Part shown: positions 44,504 to 53,734 of the stretch, one piece after another | Layout of the letters: each line of letters starts with the position of its first letter | How positions within the stretch are numbered: position 1 is the first letter of the stretch | Source of the DNA: Marinobacter sp. es.042 | GTDB lineage: Bacteria > Pseudomonadota > Gammaproteobacteria > Pseudomonadales > Oleiphilaceae | Assembly (NCBI RefSeq): GCF_900188315.1 | Contig: NZ_LT897781.1 | Location: forward strand, 558,001 to 622,000 | Direction: 5' to 3' | DNA length: 64,000 nucleotides | Made by a program: the position numbers and the translations under genes | Notes under the pieces: generated by a model | Databases searched by the model: none | What the model saw: only the letters and a program-made list of their open reading frames with translations | Told to the model about the DNA's origin: nothing

Positions 44504-45622
44504 ATGAATCTTCGGATTTTAGATAGAAAGGTATTGGCTTTTGTTGCACATATTGCACTGGGTGGACTTTGGTCGGCATTGATTCTTATTGTGCGCTACT
44601 TTTATCCCGAAGAGCTGAAAAGCGCAATCTCCATTCAAGCAATTTTTGTATTTTTTAGTTTTCTTTTTTCGTTCGGTTTTTCTACTTTGGTACGTTTGCT
44701 GGTCTATGAAAAGAAGACAAGGCTAGTGAAGGATGTAATTTTACTCAATGCATTAATGCAAGTTTTAATTTCAGCACTATCGATGTTTTTCTCCAACGAG
44801 CTTGCGTTGGGTTTAGCAATGAGTTCTGCTTATAACGTCTTCTTCATTTTTGTCAATGTTTCTATATCTCTTCGGTCTTATGCCTTTGCGACCCTCTATT
44901 GTTGTCTCTGTTCATTGGTAATAGTTTTGGCAATGGGCTGTTATATTTTTTTAGGGGAATTTTATGTAGTTATTTCGGTTATAATTATTAATTTTTTAAT
45001 ACTGCTAATTTTGTTGAAAAAATGGCAGTCCAGTTCCCTCGAGTCAAAGTTGGCTTTACTGACGTCGTGGAGGGAGGTTGCGAGGGGGCCAGTTCTTTTG
45101 TTTTCGTCTTTTCCTTTACGCGTCTCCATTCTTGCTCTGGGCACGTATTTTGGAGGTTCCAGCTCTACTGAAATTCAGAGTATCATGTACGCGGATGCTT
45201 TGGTCTTTTTCGGCATCGCTAGTATTCTTGCCGGTAGATTCTTTCTGTTCAATGAAAGAGGCTTGTCTGCATTGGCAGAAAGGAGTATCGGATCTTTTGT
45301 TTTATATCAAGCGATGATCGGTCTTCCTTTTTTGGTATACGGCTATTTCGTGCTTAATGTAGACTGGGTTTACCTTGTTCCAGTCGTTTCCCTGTACTCT
45401 GTTAGAGAGATTTATGGACTACATGCTACGTTCTTGAGAGGGAAGGAAAGGTATCGTTTGGTTGTCTCGTACGGTAGCATAGCTGTTCTTGCGTTTATTT
45501 TGGGAAGATATTTCGAAGATTTTTGGCCGTTGGCAATATCTTGCTTTTTCTTTCCGATATATTACATTGTTTTAAATCCCTTGAAGAGGTCTAAAAGTGG
45601 CTCAATTGCTAAAGCGCGCTGA
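44504..45622 (+). CDS. Multi-pass membrane protein, Wzx flippase candidate
   Basis: A ~372-residue protein with about 10-12 hydrophobic helices and small loops, AT-rich. No clear family motif; positive-inside loops and a locus position next to the Wzy candidate suggest a flippase of the polysaccharide-transporter/MATE-like superfamily, slightly short for Wzx. The frame opens with a TTG at 44480 overlapping the preceding stop, but the ATG at 44504 has AAAGG seven bases upstream. No other flippase candidate exists in the locus, which supports the role by elimination. Confidence 0.6.
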   Translation: MNLRILDRKVLAFVAHIALGGLWSALILIVRYFYPEELKSAISIQAIFVFFSFLFSFGFSTLVRLLVYEKKTRLVKDVILLNALMQVLISALSMFFSNELALGLAMSSAYNVFFIFVNVSISLRSYAFATLYCCLCSLVIVLAMGCYIFLGEFYVVISVIIINFLILLILLKKWQSSSLESKLALLTSWREVARGPVLLFSSFPLRVSILALGTYFGGSSSTEIQSIMYADALVFFGIASILAGRFFLFNERGLSALAERSIGSFVLYQAMIGLPFLVYGYFVLNVDWVYLVPVVSLYSVREIYGLHATFLRGKERYRLVVSYGSIAVLAFILGRYFEDFWPLAISCFFFPIYYIVLNPLKRSKSGSIAKAR

Positions 45623-46730
45623 CAGCGAGGGAAAGAAAGGGATAGTGTTAATCTCTCACAGAGAGCTCCCCTTTTTGCAGTTGGCGGAACGTTTGAATTT
45701 AAGTTGTTTCAAAACTCTCTCCGATAACTTTAAGATAATTCTTCATATAGGCTGGTATCATCAAAAATTTTACTGCCCAAAATGGTTGGATTGTTTGATT
45801 ACTTCCCCGTCTAATCTCGGAGAGATAAGAAGAAACGGCGCGTGCTTTAGAAATATTTGTAGCAGGGATGTGCTTCCATCAGAGTTCTCTCTGAACCAAA
45901 AGGATTCGAAGAGATACGACTGTGTATATATTTGCAATAACTCCAGAAACAAAAGAGCCAGAGAGTTTTTTGAGCTAGTGAAAGCGATGCCTGACAAAAA
46001 ATTTGCTTTTGTCTTGAGCTACCCTGATAACGCTGATCCGGTAAAATTTGACTCGCGTTTACCTGCAGAGATCCGTCAATATCAAGAGTCTTTGGGTGAT
46101 AAGTCGAATTTAGACTTCTTTGATGCCAAGCACACCGAATCCGGGTACGCGCTTTCCAGAAGTGATATTGCCGGAATTCTCAATCAATCTAAAATTTATG
46201 TACACATGTGCCGGCGCGAGGGGGAGTCAAGAAGTCTCGGTGAAGCTTTGGCATGCGGTTGCCACCTTGCTTTGCACTCAGATTTTGTTGGTGGCGCCAC
46301 AGATATCTGTAATAAAGATAATTCTATTCGGTTTTCCACCAGTTCCGATTTAGAAACGCAAATAAGATCTGTTTTGGAATCCGGTGTGGATAGTGAAAAA
46401 AACGCAGCGGAGTATGCTGAGATTCGTTCTCGTACGTTAATTCAGCTGAGAAGCCTTCTGCGGGAATACGGTATGGACCAAACTGAAATAGATGAGCTGT
46501 TCTTGCAGGATTTGTCCATGGTTCTTCCTGGGCACACTTCGCCTCAGTTTCCACGGGCCAAATATACGGGAAATGCTGATATAACGGATATTAATGAGTT
46601 TTGTGGTTTTTTGAAGCTCTGTGGAATTGAGGTGGAGCCTTCGAAGTTAAGGTTCTTCGAATTTGCCCTACGGATGCGCTCCTTGCTAGTTAATTTGGCC
46701 CAGTCCATTAAGTCCAGAAAAGTCTTTTAA
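45597..46730 (+). CDS. Glycosyltransferase-like protein (GT-B, GT4-type)
   Basis: A 377-residue protein. The middle part has YVHMCRREGESRSLGEALACG, which resembles the donor-binding EX7E region of GT4 enzymes, and before it VYICNNSRNKRAREFFELV. The N-terminal part (VLISHRELPFLQLAERL) could be the acceptor domain. No signal peptide or membrane helix. The start is GTG after GAGG and overlaps the flippase candidate by 26 bases. Sugar and linkage are unknown. Confidence 0.65.
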   Translation: MAQLLKRADSEGKKGIVLISHRELPFLQLAERLNLSCFKTLSDNFKIILHIGWYHQKFYCPKWLDCLITSPSNLGEIRRNGACFRNICSRDVLPSEFSLNQKDSKRYDCVYICNNSRNKRAREFFELVKAMPDKKFAFVLSYPDNADPVKFDSRLPAEIRQYQESLGDKSNLDFFDAKHTESGYALSRSDIAGILNQSKIYVHMCRREGESRSLGEALACGCHLALHSDFVGGATDICNKDNSIRFSTSSDLETQIRSVLESGVDSEKNAAEYAEIRSRTLIQLRSLLREYGMDQTEIDELFLQDLSMVLPGHTSPQFPRAKYTGNADITDINEFCGFLKLCGIEVEPSKLRFFEFALRMRSLLVNLAQSIKSRKVF

Positions 46731-46741
46731 TCATAACCAAT

Positions 46742-48094
46742 ATGCAAAAAAATTTTCTGAAGCGTAGTTCTGAGAACTATTTCGAAACCACGTCGAAATT
46801 GAATTACGATCTGGCTTCTACCAAGTGGCGTCAATTGGAGAAAACCTCTAAGAGCAAACTTCCAAGTGCTCTAGAAGGCATTTTAAGGCTGTTTGCGAAA
46901 TTGATCGGGTCATTTAAGTATCGTCAATATCCGGCTATTAAATCGGATGTTGTTTTTGTTGTGGGGTCCAGGAACAATTTTAAGGCCCTTGACCCGGTGC
47001 GGCGTTCTCTCGGTTCAGCTTCTGTGATTGGTTATAATGGTAATACTTCGCTTGACGAACATATACCAGAGCTTTGGTTTTATCTTTCGTCTCTTATTCA
47101 TCTTCCGAAATTTCTGTTAGCTTACCTGGCTTGTGATGATAGGTATGTTCGGTGGACCATGAGGTGTCGTATTGACCGTTATCTGCTTGCTTTCTCGTCA
47201 GTGCGAATCTGGACGGGAATATTGAAAAGATCGAGCTGTAAAGTCCTGGTAATTTCCAACGATCACGTTGTTTGGTCGCGGTCCGCGATTTATGCCGCAA
47301 AAGACCTTGGCATAAAGACGGTCTTTATTCCTCACGCGCCGACGGGCGAGCACCCCCCCGATCTTATCTTTGACTTCGCACTGTTTGACGGTGTGCATCA
47401 ATATCAAAAATATCGTTACGATCCCCAGTCCTCCACGAGATGCGCGGTTATAGGTGCGATTCGATACGAGCGGTTTGTATCTGTATCTGACCAGGTTGGG
47501 AATGGCGTTTTGGTGTGCTTCAACTCTATTGATAGCGAAAAATTTGTTCACAGGATCATTTCTGAGCTAGCGAAGCTAAGTCCGGACCGTCCAATCTTCA
47601 TTCGACCACACCCGGCTGACCTTCGAAGGCATCAGATGATGGAGTCGCTTGCTGGCCAGTTTGGTCTTCATTATTGCCGCCCAGAAAGCGATATCATCGA
47701 CCAATTGCGGAAGGTGAAAGTCGTTTTTGCTGGGCTGTCCGGGGTGCATGTCGACGGCATTATGGCTGGCAGAAAAGCAGTTACTTTGGAAGAGTGGTAT
47801 GAAGGTGATTACTATGGCCTCAAGAGGGCAGGGCTTCTGTCAGTGGTTGGGAGTATTTCTGATTTGACTGAAATGTTGGCTGAAGGGACACCGGAATCAG
47901 CCTCAGTTGAGGCTTTAGCAGCGTTGAACTGGCATAAATCAGGCCGTTCCCCGCTTCCCTCATACTCAGCTGCTCGCCTGATTGAAGGTATTGCCCGTGG
48001 CGCGGTCACTTTGGAGGAGCAGGTTGTAGAAATCCCTCCCTCCCGGCTGAAGTTTCAAGACGACCTTGGGGTGCACTATGCCTATGAGATTTAG
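46742..48094 (+). CDS. Putative glycosyltransferase of GT-B type, unassigned
   Basis: A 450-residue protein I cannot assign firmly. The C-terminal half has RPIFIRPHPADLRRHQMME followed by VVFAGLSGVHVDGIMAGRKA, a pattern seen in bacterial GT-B enzymes of surface-carbohydrate and sialyltransferase-like groups (Arg-Pro-His-Pro, then a Gly-rich loop and Ser/Gly-Val). The N-terminal ~60 residues are basic. Because the locus makes a nonulosonic acid and no other candidate transferase stands out, this could be its transferase; that is inference only. Confidence 0.55.
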   Translation: MQKNFLKRSSENYFETTSKLNYDLASTKWRQLEKTSKSKLPSALEGILRLFAKLIGSFKYRQYPAIKSDVVFVVGSRNNFKALDPVRRSLGSASVIGYNGNTSLDEHIPELWFYLSSLIHLPKFLLAYLACDDRYVRWTMRCRIDRYLLAFSSVRIWTGILKRSSCKVLVISNDHVVWSRSAIYAAKDLGIKTVFIPHAPTGEHPPDLIFDFALFDGVHQYQKYRYDPQSSTRCAVIGAIRYERFVSVSDQVGNGVLVCFNSIDSEKFVHRIISELAKLSPDRPIFIRPHPADLRRHQMMESLAGQFGLHYCRPESDIIDQLRKVKVVFAGLSGVHVDGIMAGRKAVTLEEWYEGDYYGLKRAGLLSVVGSISDLTEMLAEGTPESASVEALAALNWHKSGRSPLPSYSAARLIEGIARGAVTLEEQVVEIPPSRLKFQDDLGVHYAYEI

Positions 48095-48860
48095 TTCCAT
48101 GAAAATGGTTGTTAAAGATATTGTAAGCGACATGGATCTTTTCATTCGCTCGTTCCGTTCTCCTGCACAAAGGCAAGCACTTCGAGAGTTGCGTCTAGAA
48201 GGTGTTCAGTTGGTCGGTTCCATACTAGATCAGGAAGATTGTTTGCAACTGCGCGATGAAATTGACCGCTACGTTATTGACGGGGGAGTGAAGGTTTGGA
48301 CTGATGACTTAAACAGCGACAAGCGGATCTATGGGTTCGAATTGGTCTCAGAGTCGTTTTCGAGATTATTTGATGTTGATAAGCTTAGGAGAGTTGGCGA
48401 GGCCTACTTGGGAAAAAAAATAGTGTCGTATTTTGCGCTAGCTGCCCGTCTAGATGCAGTGCCGGGAAATATCGGCTCTGGAGGTGGATGGCACCGAGAC
48501 TCGGCTTTTAGTCATCAGTTTAAAGTAATTGTATATCTGGATAACGTGTCGGAACTCAACGGCCCATTTCAGTATTTGTCCCGCTCACACCTGACTCGCT
48601 CAAAGATGAAGGATTTTGGTATATCTGGCTCAGGGGCTACTCGGTTTAAACCTGGCGAAATTGTTCATCTTGAAGATCAGCTCAGAACAGTTACCGGATC
48701 TGCTGGTGACGCTCTGTACGTTGATACTCGCGGGGTCCATCGGGGTAAGCCGATTGAACACGGCACTCGATATGCAATCACGTTCTATTTTTGGACAAAA
48801 GAGCCTCCCCGGTCGAAATTTGAACAATACCTTCAAGCTGGTATGTCTACATTCAATTAG
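48078..48860 (+). CDS. Phytanoyl-CoA dioxygenase (PhyH)-like Fe(II)/2-oxoglutarate oxygenase
   Basis: A ~260-residue protein of the PhyH superfamily. The metal triad is seen as GGGWHRDSAFS (His-x-Asp) and the distal His in DTRGVHRGKP, with an Arg eleven residues later for 2-oxoglutarate (EHGTRYAITF). The frame opens with TTG at 48066; ATGs at 48078, 48084 and 48099 follow and overlap the previous gene slightly. Oxygenases of this kind in polysaccharide loci may hydroxylate a sugar or an N-acyl substituent; the substrate here is unknown. Confidence 0.8.
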   Translation: MPMRFSSMKMVVKDIVSDMDLFIRSFRSPAQRQALRELRLEGVQLVGSILDQEDCLQLRDEIDRYVIDGGVKVWTDDLNSDKRIYGFELVSESFSRLFDVDKLRRVGEAYLGKKIVSYFALAARLDAVPGNIGSGGGWHRDSAFSHQFKVIVYLDNVSELNGPFQYLSRSHLTRSKMKDFGISGSGATRFKPGEIVHLEDQLRTVTGSAGDALYVDTRGVHRGKPIEHGTRYAITFYFWTKEPPRSKFEQYLQAGMSTFN

Positions 48861-48875
48861 TATTGCGAGTTTTCT

Positions 48876-50099
48876 GTGAAAATCTTGTACCTTCATCAGT
48901 ATTTCGTGACTCCTGAAATGGGAGGCGGCACGCGGTCATATGAATTGGCCAGGCGCATGGTCGCCAGAGGGCACGAAGTGCACATGGTTACTTCCTCGAC
49001 TGACGGCACTGTGCCAGGAAAAGCCTGGCGTCACGAGGTGATTAATGGAATAAACGTACATTGGCTACCAGTGCCGTACAACAACAACATGTCTTACCGT
49101 GATAGGCTCAAAGCTTTCTTTAAATTCGCATCTATGGCGGGAAGAAGGGCAAAAAAAATTGGTGGGGATGTGGTTTTCGCAACCAGCACCCCCCTGACAA
49201 TTGCAATACCGGGGGTGAGTGCCAGCAAAGCCCTCAATGTCCCATTGGTGTTCGAGGTTAGAGATCTTTGGCCAGAACTTCCAATTGCCATGGGTGCCTT
49301 ACGCTTTCCCTTAAGTATTTGGGCTGCAAAGAAACTAGAGCGGTGGGCGTATCGAAATTCAGACTACATAATTGGCCTCTCGCCAGGAATGTGCGATGGG
49401 GTAGTAGCTACCGGTATTCCCGTAGAGAGGGTGAAATGCATTCCCAACAGTTGCGATATTGATATGTTCAATGTCGCTGATGTTGAGGGCCTGCAGTTTA
49501 GGCAAGAACGCCCGTGGATTAACGAGCGGCCCTTAGTAGTCTACGCCGGAACAATAGGGCACATTAATGATGTCGAATACTTGGTCAAAGTAGCTAAGGC
49601 AGCCAAAAACAACAAGAGCGACCTTTGTTTTCTGGTGGTGGGGCGTGGTGTAAACGAAAGAAATGTGAGGAGTCTTGCAACCGAGTATGGCGTCCTTGAT
49701 AACAACTTTTTCATGGAAGGCCCCATGGCTAAGTCTCAAATAGTGGCACTATTGAGTGCAGCGACAGTATGTACGTCATTATTTATTCCCGTTAAGGCTA
49801 TGGAAAATAATAGTGCCAATAAATTTTTCGATGGTTTGGCTGCCGGGAAACCGGTGGCCATAAATTATGGTGGTTGGCAGAGCGAAATTCTTAGTCAATC
49901 TGGTGCTGGAGTTGAGATGCCGTCTGAATCGCCAGAAGAGGGCGCGAGTATTCTCCAAGATCTCGTGCGAAACACCGCTAAGCTCAATGCTGCGAGAGTG
50001 GCGGCCAGTGAATTAGCAAAAACCAAATTTTCTCGTGATGCACTGGCAAATGAGCTCATTCAAGTGCTCGAGAGGGCGTATGCAAAAAAGAGCAATTGA
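48876..50099 (+). CDS. Glycosyltransferase family 4 (WbuB-like)
   Basis: A 407-residue GT4 enzyme. The N-terminal [20 protein letters not shown] and [19 protein letters not shown], the central [14 protein letters not shown], and [11 protein letters not shown] are characteristic of the WbuB/WbpY branch; [12 protein letters not shown] and [20 protein letters not shown] form the donor-binding half. It probably adds the second sugar, since such genes often sit beside the initiating phosphoglycosyltransferase, as here. The start is GTG at 48876. The 3' end overlaps the next gene by 20 bases. Confidence 0.88.
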   Translation: MKILYLHQYFVTPEMGGGTRSYELARRMVARGHEVHMVTSSTDGTVPGKAWRHEVINGINVHWLPVPYNNNMSYRDRLKAFFKFASMAGRRAKKIGGDVVFATSTPLTIAIPGVSASKALNVPLVFEVRDLWPELPIAMGALRFPLSIWAAKKLERWAYRNSDYIIGLSPGMCDGVVATGIPVERVKCIPNSCDIDMFNVADVEGLQFRQERPWINERPLVVYAGTIGHINDVEYLVKVAKAAKNNKSDLCFLVVGRGVNERNVRSLATEYGVLDNNFFMEGPMAKSQIVALLSAATVCTSLFIPVKAMENNSANKFFDGLAAGKPVAINYGGWQSEILSQSGAGVEMPSESPEEGASILQDLVRNTAKLNAARVAASELAKTKFSRDALANELIQVLERAYAKKSN

Positions 50100-50676
50100 T
50101 CTGGTGGTTTCGGTTCTCGGGATACTGATTCTATCGCCTCTAATCATGTTATTGGCTCTTTTAGTGCGGCTTTTTGTGGGTAGTCCGATCTTCTTTTGTC
50201 AAGTACGTCCGGGAAGGAATGCTAAGCCTTTTAAACTTTATAAATTCAGGACAATGACCGACGCTCGAGATGAGAATGGAGAGCTTCTCGCTGACAGCGA
50301 ACGGTTGTCCCCTTTTGGGCAGTTGCTTAGATCTACGAGTCTCGATGAATTGCCCAGCTTATTCAACGTCTTGGTGGGGGATATGAGCCTTGTCGGCCCG
50401 AGGCCTCTTTTAATGGAATATTTGCCGCTTTACAGCAATCGGCAATTTCGACGGCACGAAGTCCGTCCGGGTATTACAGGTTGGGCTCAGGTTAATGGCA
50501 GGAATGCCATCTCGTGGGAGAAAAAATTTGAGTTGGATGTTTGGTACGTGGACAACAGGTCCATTGCACTAGATCTAAAAATCTTGATTCTGACCGTGAG
50601 GAAAGTATTAATCCGTGACGGTATCAGTGCTGACGGAGAGGCTACAATTACTCCGTTCAAGGGGAACCGGAATTGA
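50080..50676 (+). CDS. pglC: Initiating phosphoglycosyl transferase (PglC-like)
   Basis: A 198-residue monotopic phosphoglycosyl transferase, which moves a sugar-1-phosphate to undecaprenyl phosphate to start the glycan. The re-entrant N-terminal helix ([20 protein letters not shown]), FYKFRTM-type [15 protein letters not shown], catalytic Asp-Glu in [14 protein letters not shown], and [13 protein letters not shown] are present. The small size is that of PglC. The adjacent pglD and pglE imply UDP-diacetylbacillosamine as donor. The frame opens further upstream (50035) but ATG 50080 gives the family N-terminus. Confidence 0.92.
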   Translation: MQKRAIDLVVSVLGILILSPLIMLLALLVRLFVGSPIFFCQVRPGRNAKPFKLYKFRTMTDARDENGELLADSERLSPFGQLLRSTSLDELPSLFNVLVGDMSLVGPRPLLMEYLPLYSNRQFRRHEVRPGITGWAQVNGRNAISWEKKFELDVWYVDNRSIALDLKILILTVRKVLIRDGISADGEATITPFKGNRN

Positions 50677-51296
50677 GACGGCTGGCCGTTTTGGGTGCCA
50701 GTGGCCACGGAAAAGTTGTTGCCGATGCTGCGGAGGTCAGCGGTTGGGATGACGTGTCTTTCTTTGACGATCGATGGCCTGCTTACAAATTCAATGGACC
50801 TTGGCGGGTGTGCGGTGACAGCAACGCGTTATTGTGTAGTGTCGAGCAATACGAGGGCGTGGTTGTCGCTATAGGCGACAATAAAACAAGGTCCCGCAAA
50901 CATAGAGAGCTGCAAGCTGTAGGGGCTCGTCTCGTTAATATCGTTCATCCTTCTGCAGTGGTGAGTTCATTGTCAGAAATTGGTTTGGGAGTAGTAGTTC
51001 TCGCCAATTCCGTAGTTAACCCCTGCTCAACGCTAGCTGACGGAATAATTGTGAATACCGGCGCGGTGGTGGAGCACGATTGCACGGTGGGTGAGTTTGC
51101 GCACATTAGCCCTAACGCTGTCTTGTCAGGAGGTGTGCAGCTAGGAGCGTTCGTATGGGTTGGTGCGGGTTCCTCTGTCCGGCAAGGTGTTACCGTGGGC
51201 GATGGCTCCACTCTGGGTATGGGGGCTGCTATTGTCAAAGATGTTCCACCCGGAGCCACTGTCGTAGGCGTGCCAGCCCGGCAGATTCATTCCTAA
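50673..51296 (+). CDS. pglD: UDP-4-amino-sugar acetyltransferase (PglD-like)
   Basis: A 207-residue left-handed beta-helix acetyltransferase: N-terminal Rossmann-like part ([20 protein letters not shown]) and C-terminal hexapeptide repeats (about 95-200), with the catalytic His in [11 protein letters not shown]. PglD acetylates UDP-4-amino-4,6-dideoxy-GlcNAc to UDP-diacetylbacillosamine. It overlaps pglC by four bases (ATGA-type) and is followed by pglE. Confidence 0.92.
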   Translation: MRRLAVLGASGHGKVVADAAEVSGWDDVSFFDDRWPAYKFNGPWRVCGDSNALLCSVEQYEGVVVAIGDNKTRSRKHRELQAVGARLVNIVHPSAVVSSLSEIGLGVVVLANSVVNPCSTLADGIIVNTGAVVEHDCTVGEFAHISPNAVLSGGVQLGAFVWVGAGSSVRQGVTVGDGSTLGMGAAIVKDVPPGATVVGVPARQIHS

Positions 51297-51314
51297 TGTT
51301 TACCAGGTAGTTAA

Positions 51315-52490
51315 ATGCTCAATACTCCCTTCTCTCCTTGGCCATCTTTCTCCAAAGAAGAGGCCTCTGCTGTCTCTCAAGTTCTCCTCAGCAATAAGGT
51401 AAATTACTGGACTGGCGATGAATGCAGAAAATTCGAGGAAGAATTTGCAGAGTTTGCTGGTGTCAATTATGCAATAGCGCTTGCGAACGGAACGGTTGCT
51501 CTGGATCTGGCTTTGATGGCCATTGGAGTTGGTCAAGGCGATGAGGTGATCGTAACGTCAAGGACCTTTATTGCCTCGGTTTCCAGTATTGTCACGGCGG
51601 GGGCAAGCCCTGTATTCGCCGACGTCTGCAAGGATTCACAAAACGTTACCGCAGAAACAGTATCTGGGCTGATTACTTCGAGAACGAAAGCAATCATAGC
51701 GGTTCATCTCGCAGGTTGGCCTTGCGACATGGACGGCCTGAACGATTTGGCATGCAAATATGGTATTTCGATTATTGAGGACTGTGCACAGGCTCATGGT
51801 GCCAAATATAAAGGTCGCCCCATGGGCTCACTAGGAGACGTCGCCGCCTGGTCATTTTGCCAAGATAAGATTATGACCACGGGCGGAGAAGGCGGCATGG
51901 TGACCACCAATAATCGGGAATTGTGGAAACGCATGTGGGCATACAAAGACCATGGGAAAAGCTGGGATGCGGTTTACGAACGCCAACACCCGCCAGGTTT
52001 CCGTTGGCTGCATGAGAGCTTCGGCACCAACTGGCGGATGACAGAAATGCAGGGCGTTATCGGGCGCATTCAGTTGAAGTGCATGCCGGATTGGACGGCG
52101 GCCCGCCAACGTAACGCCCAAGCAATCTGGAAAACCGCTAGCCAACTCCAAGGACTTCGCGTACCGGCGGTGCCAGGCGATGTCGAACATGCGGCTTATA
52201 AGTGCTATGTGTTTGTGGATCCTGAAAACCTAGCCGAGGATTGGGATAGAGATCGCATTCAGGAGCAGATAGTAGCAATGGGAGTGCCATGCTTTTCTGG
52301 CTCTTGCTCTGAGGTCTATCTTGAAAAAGCTTTTGATGGAACTGGATGGCGACCGGATGAAAGATTGCCAATAGCACGTGAGCTAGGGGAAACAAGCTTG
52401 ATGTTTTTGGTTCACCCTACGCTGACCCAATCCGAAATTGAAAAAACATGCCGCGTTTTGACTGAAGTAATGCAACGTTCATCGGCATAA
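51315..52490 (+). CDS. pglE: UDP-4-keto-6-deoxy-GlcNAc aminotransferase (PglE-like)
   Basis: A 391-residue DegT-family PLP aminotransferase. FSPWPSFSKEEASAVSQVLL at the start, VTSRTFIASVSSIVTAGA, IIEDCAQAHGAKYKG, the PLP lysine in WSFCQDKIMTTGGEGG, and FGTNWRMTEMQGVIG are typical of the PglE/perosamine-synthase branch. Next to pglC and pglD, and with a PglF-type dehydratase 1.2 kb downstream, the role in bacillosamine synthesis is well supported. Confidence 0.9.
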   Translation: MLNTPFSPWPSFSKEEASAVSQVLLSNKVNYWTGDECRKFEEEFAEFAGVNYAIALANGTVALDLALMAIGVGQGDEVIVTSRTFIASVSSIVTAGASPVFADVCKDSQNVTAETVSGLITSRTKAIIAVHLAGWPCDMDGLNDLACKYGISIIEDCAQAHGAKYKGRPMGSLGDVAAWSFCQDKIMTTGGEGGMVTTNNRELWKRMWAYKDHGKSWDAVYERQHPPGFRWLHESFGTNWRMTEMQGVIGRIQLKCMPDWTAARQRNAQAIWKTASQLQGLRVPAVPGDVEHAAYKCYVFVDPENLAEDWDRDRIQEQIVAMGVPCFSGSCSEVYLEKAFDGTGWRPDERLPIARELGETSLMFLVHPTLTQSEIEKTCRVLTEVMQRSSA

Positions 52491-52508
52491 GGCTCTAAGG
52501 AGTATTTG

Positions 52509-53675
52509 GTGAAAATAGCTATTGCTGGTACAGGTTATGTTGGTTTATCCAACGCAATGCTGCTTGCCCAGCACAATAAAGTGGTCGCTCTAGATATTGA
52601 TAAGGAAAAAGTAGAGCTGCTTAACAACGGCAGAAGCCCTATAGTCGACCCTCAGGTCGGTGAATTTCTGACTAACAAAAAGCTTGACTTCACTGCGACT
52701 CTGGATCTTGAGTTGGCATACCTCGGTGCCGATTATGTAGTGATTGCCACGCCAACGGACTACGACCCGGAAACGAACTACTTCAACACTAAAACGGTTG
52801 AGACCGTTGTTCAGGATGTGCTGGACATCAATCCGGATGCAGTGATGGTGATCAAGTCCACGGTTCCTGTTGGGTACACAAAAAACATCTGCGAGCGCTT
52901 TTCAACAACGAATATTCTTTTCTCACCAGAGTTTCTGCGGGAAGGAAAGGCGCTTCACGACAACCTGTATCCCTCCAGGATTGTTGTGGGTGAGAGGTCT
53001 GAGCGAGCCGAGGTGTTTGCTGGATTGCTCAGGCAGGGAGCGGCTAAGCAGGATGCGCCGGTCTTGTTCACGGACAGTACCGAAGCCGAGGCGATTAAGC
53101 TGTTTTCCAATACCTACCTCGCCATGCGTGTGGCTTATTTCAACGAACTGGACACCTACGCAGCAACCCACGGCCTGGATACGCGCCAGATTATCGATGG
53201 CGTGGGGTTGGATCCTCGCATCGGTAACCATTACAACAACCCCTCATTCGGCTATGGGGGCTACTGTCTCCCAAAAGATACCAAACAGTTGTTGGCCAAT
53301 TACGAGGATGTGCCTAATAATTTGATAAAGGCGATTGTAGATGCGAATCGTACACGCAAGGACTTTATTGCAGACGATCTCCTCCGGAAAAAGCCCGAAG
53401 TTGTCGGGGTTTACCGCCTGGTGATGAAAGCCGGGTCTGATAATTTTCGCGCCTCTGCCATTCAGGGCATCATGAAGCGAATCAAAGCCAAAGGGATTGA
53501 GGTGGTGATCTACGAACCTGAGCTTGATGCCGAGGAGTTCTTTCACTCACGGGTCGTCCGTGATCTTGCTGAATTCAAATCCATATCTGATGTAGTACTT
53601 GCAAACCGGCGTAGCGAAAACCTTTGGGATATTGAGGAGAAGGTCTACACCCGTGATTTGTTTGGCAGCGACTGA
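52509..53675 (+). CDS. ugd: UDP-glucose 6-dehydrogenase
   Basis: A 388-residue NAD-dependent dehydrogenase that oxidises UDP-glucose to UDP-glucuronate. [20 protein letters not shown] (Rossmann), [31 protein letters not shown] and the catalytic Cys in [12 protein letters not shown] identify the short E. coli/Klebsiella-type Ugd. The start is GTG 52509 with AAGGAG six bases upstream. UDP-GlcA may be a building block of this glycan or a precursor of other sugars such as xylose. Confidence 0.93.
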   Translation: MKIAIAGTGYVGLSNAMLLAQHNKVVALDIDKEKVELLNNGRSPIVDPQVGEFLTNKKLDFTATLDLELAYLGADYVVIATPTDYDPETNYFNTKTVETVVQDVLDINPDAVMVIKSTVPVGYTKNICERFSTTNILFSPEFLREGKALHDNLYPSRIVVGERSERAEVFAGLLRQGAAKQDAPVLFTDSTEAEAIKLFSNTYLAMRVAYFNELDTYAATHGLDTRQIIDGVGLDPRIGNHYNNPSFGYGGYCLPKDTKQLLANYEDVPNNLIKAIVDANRTRKDFIADDLLRKKPEVVGVYRLVMKAGSDNFRASAIQGIMKRIKAKGIEVVIYEPELDAEEFFHSRVVRDLAEFKSISDVVLANRRSENLWDIEEKVYTRDLFGSD

Positions 53676-53734
53676 TCTGTTGTGATCGAGCACAGTTTTC
53701 ATGCGTGGAACGACGTTTTTGAAGAAGGGACGCG

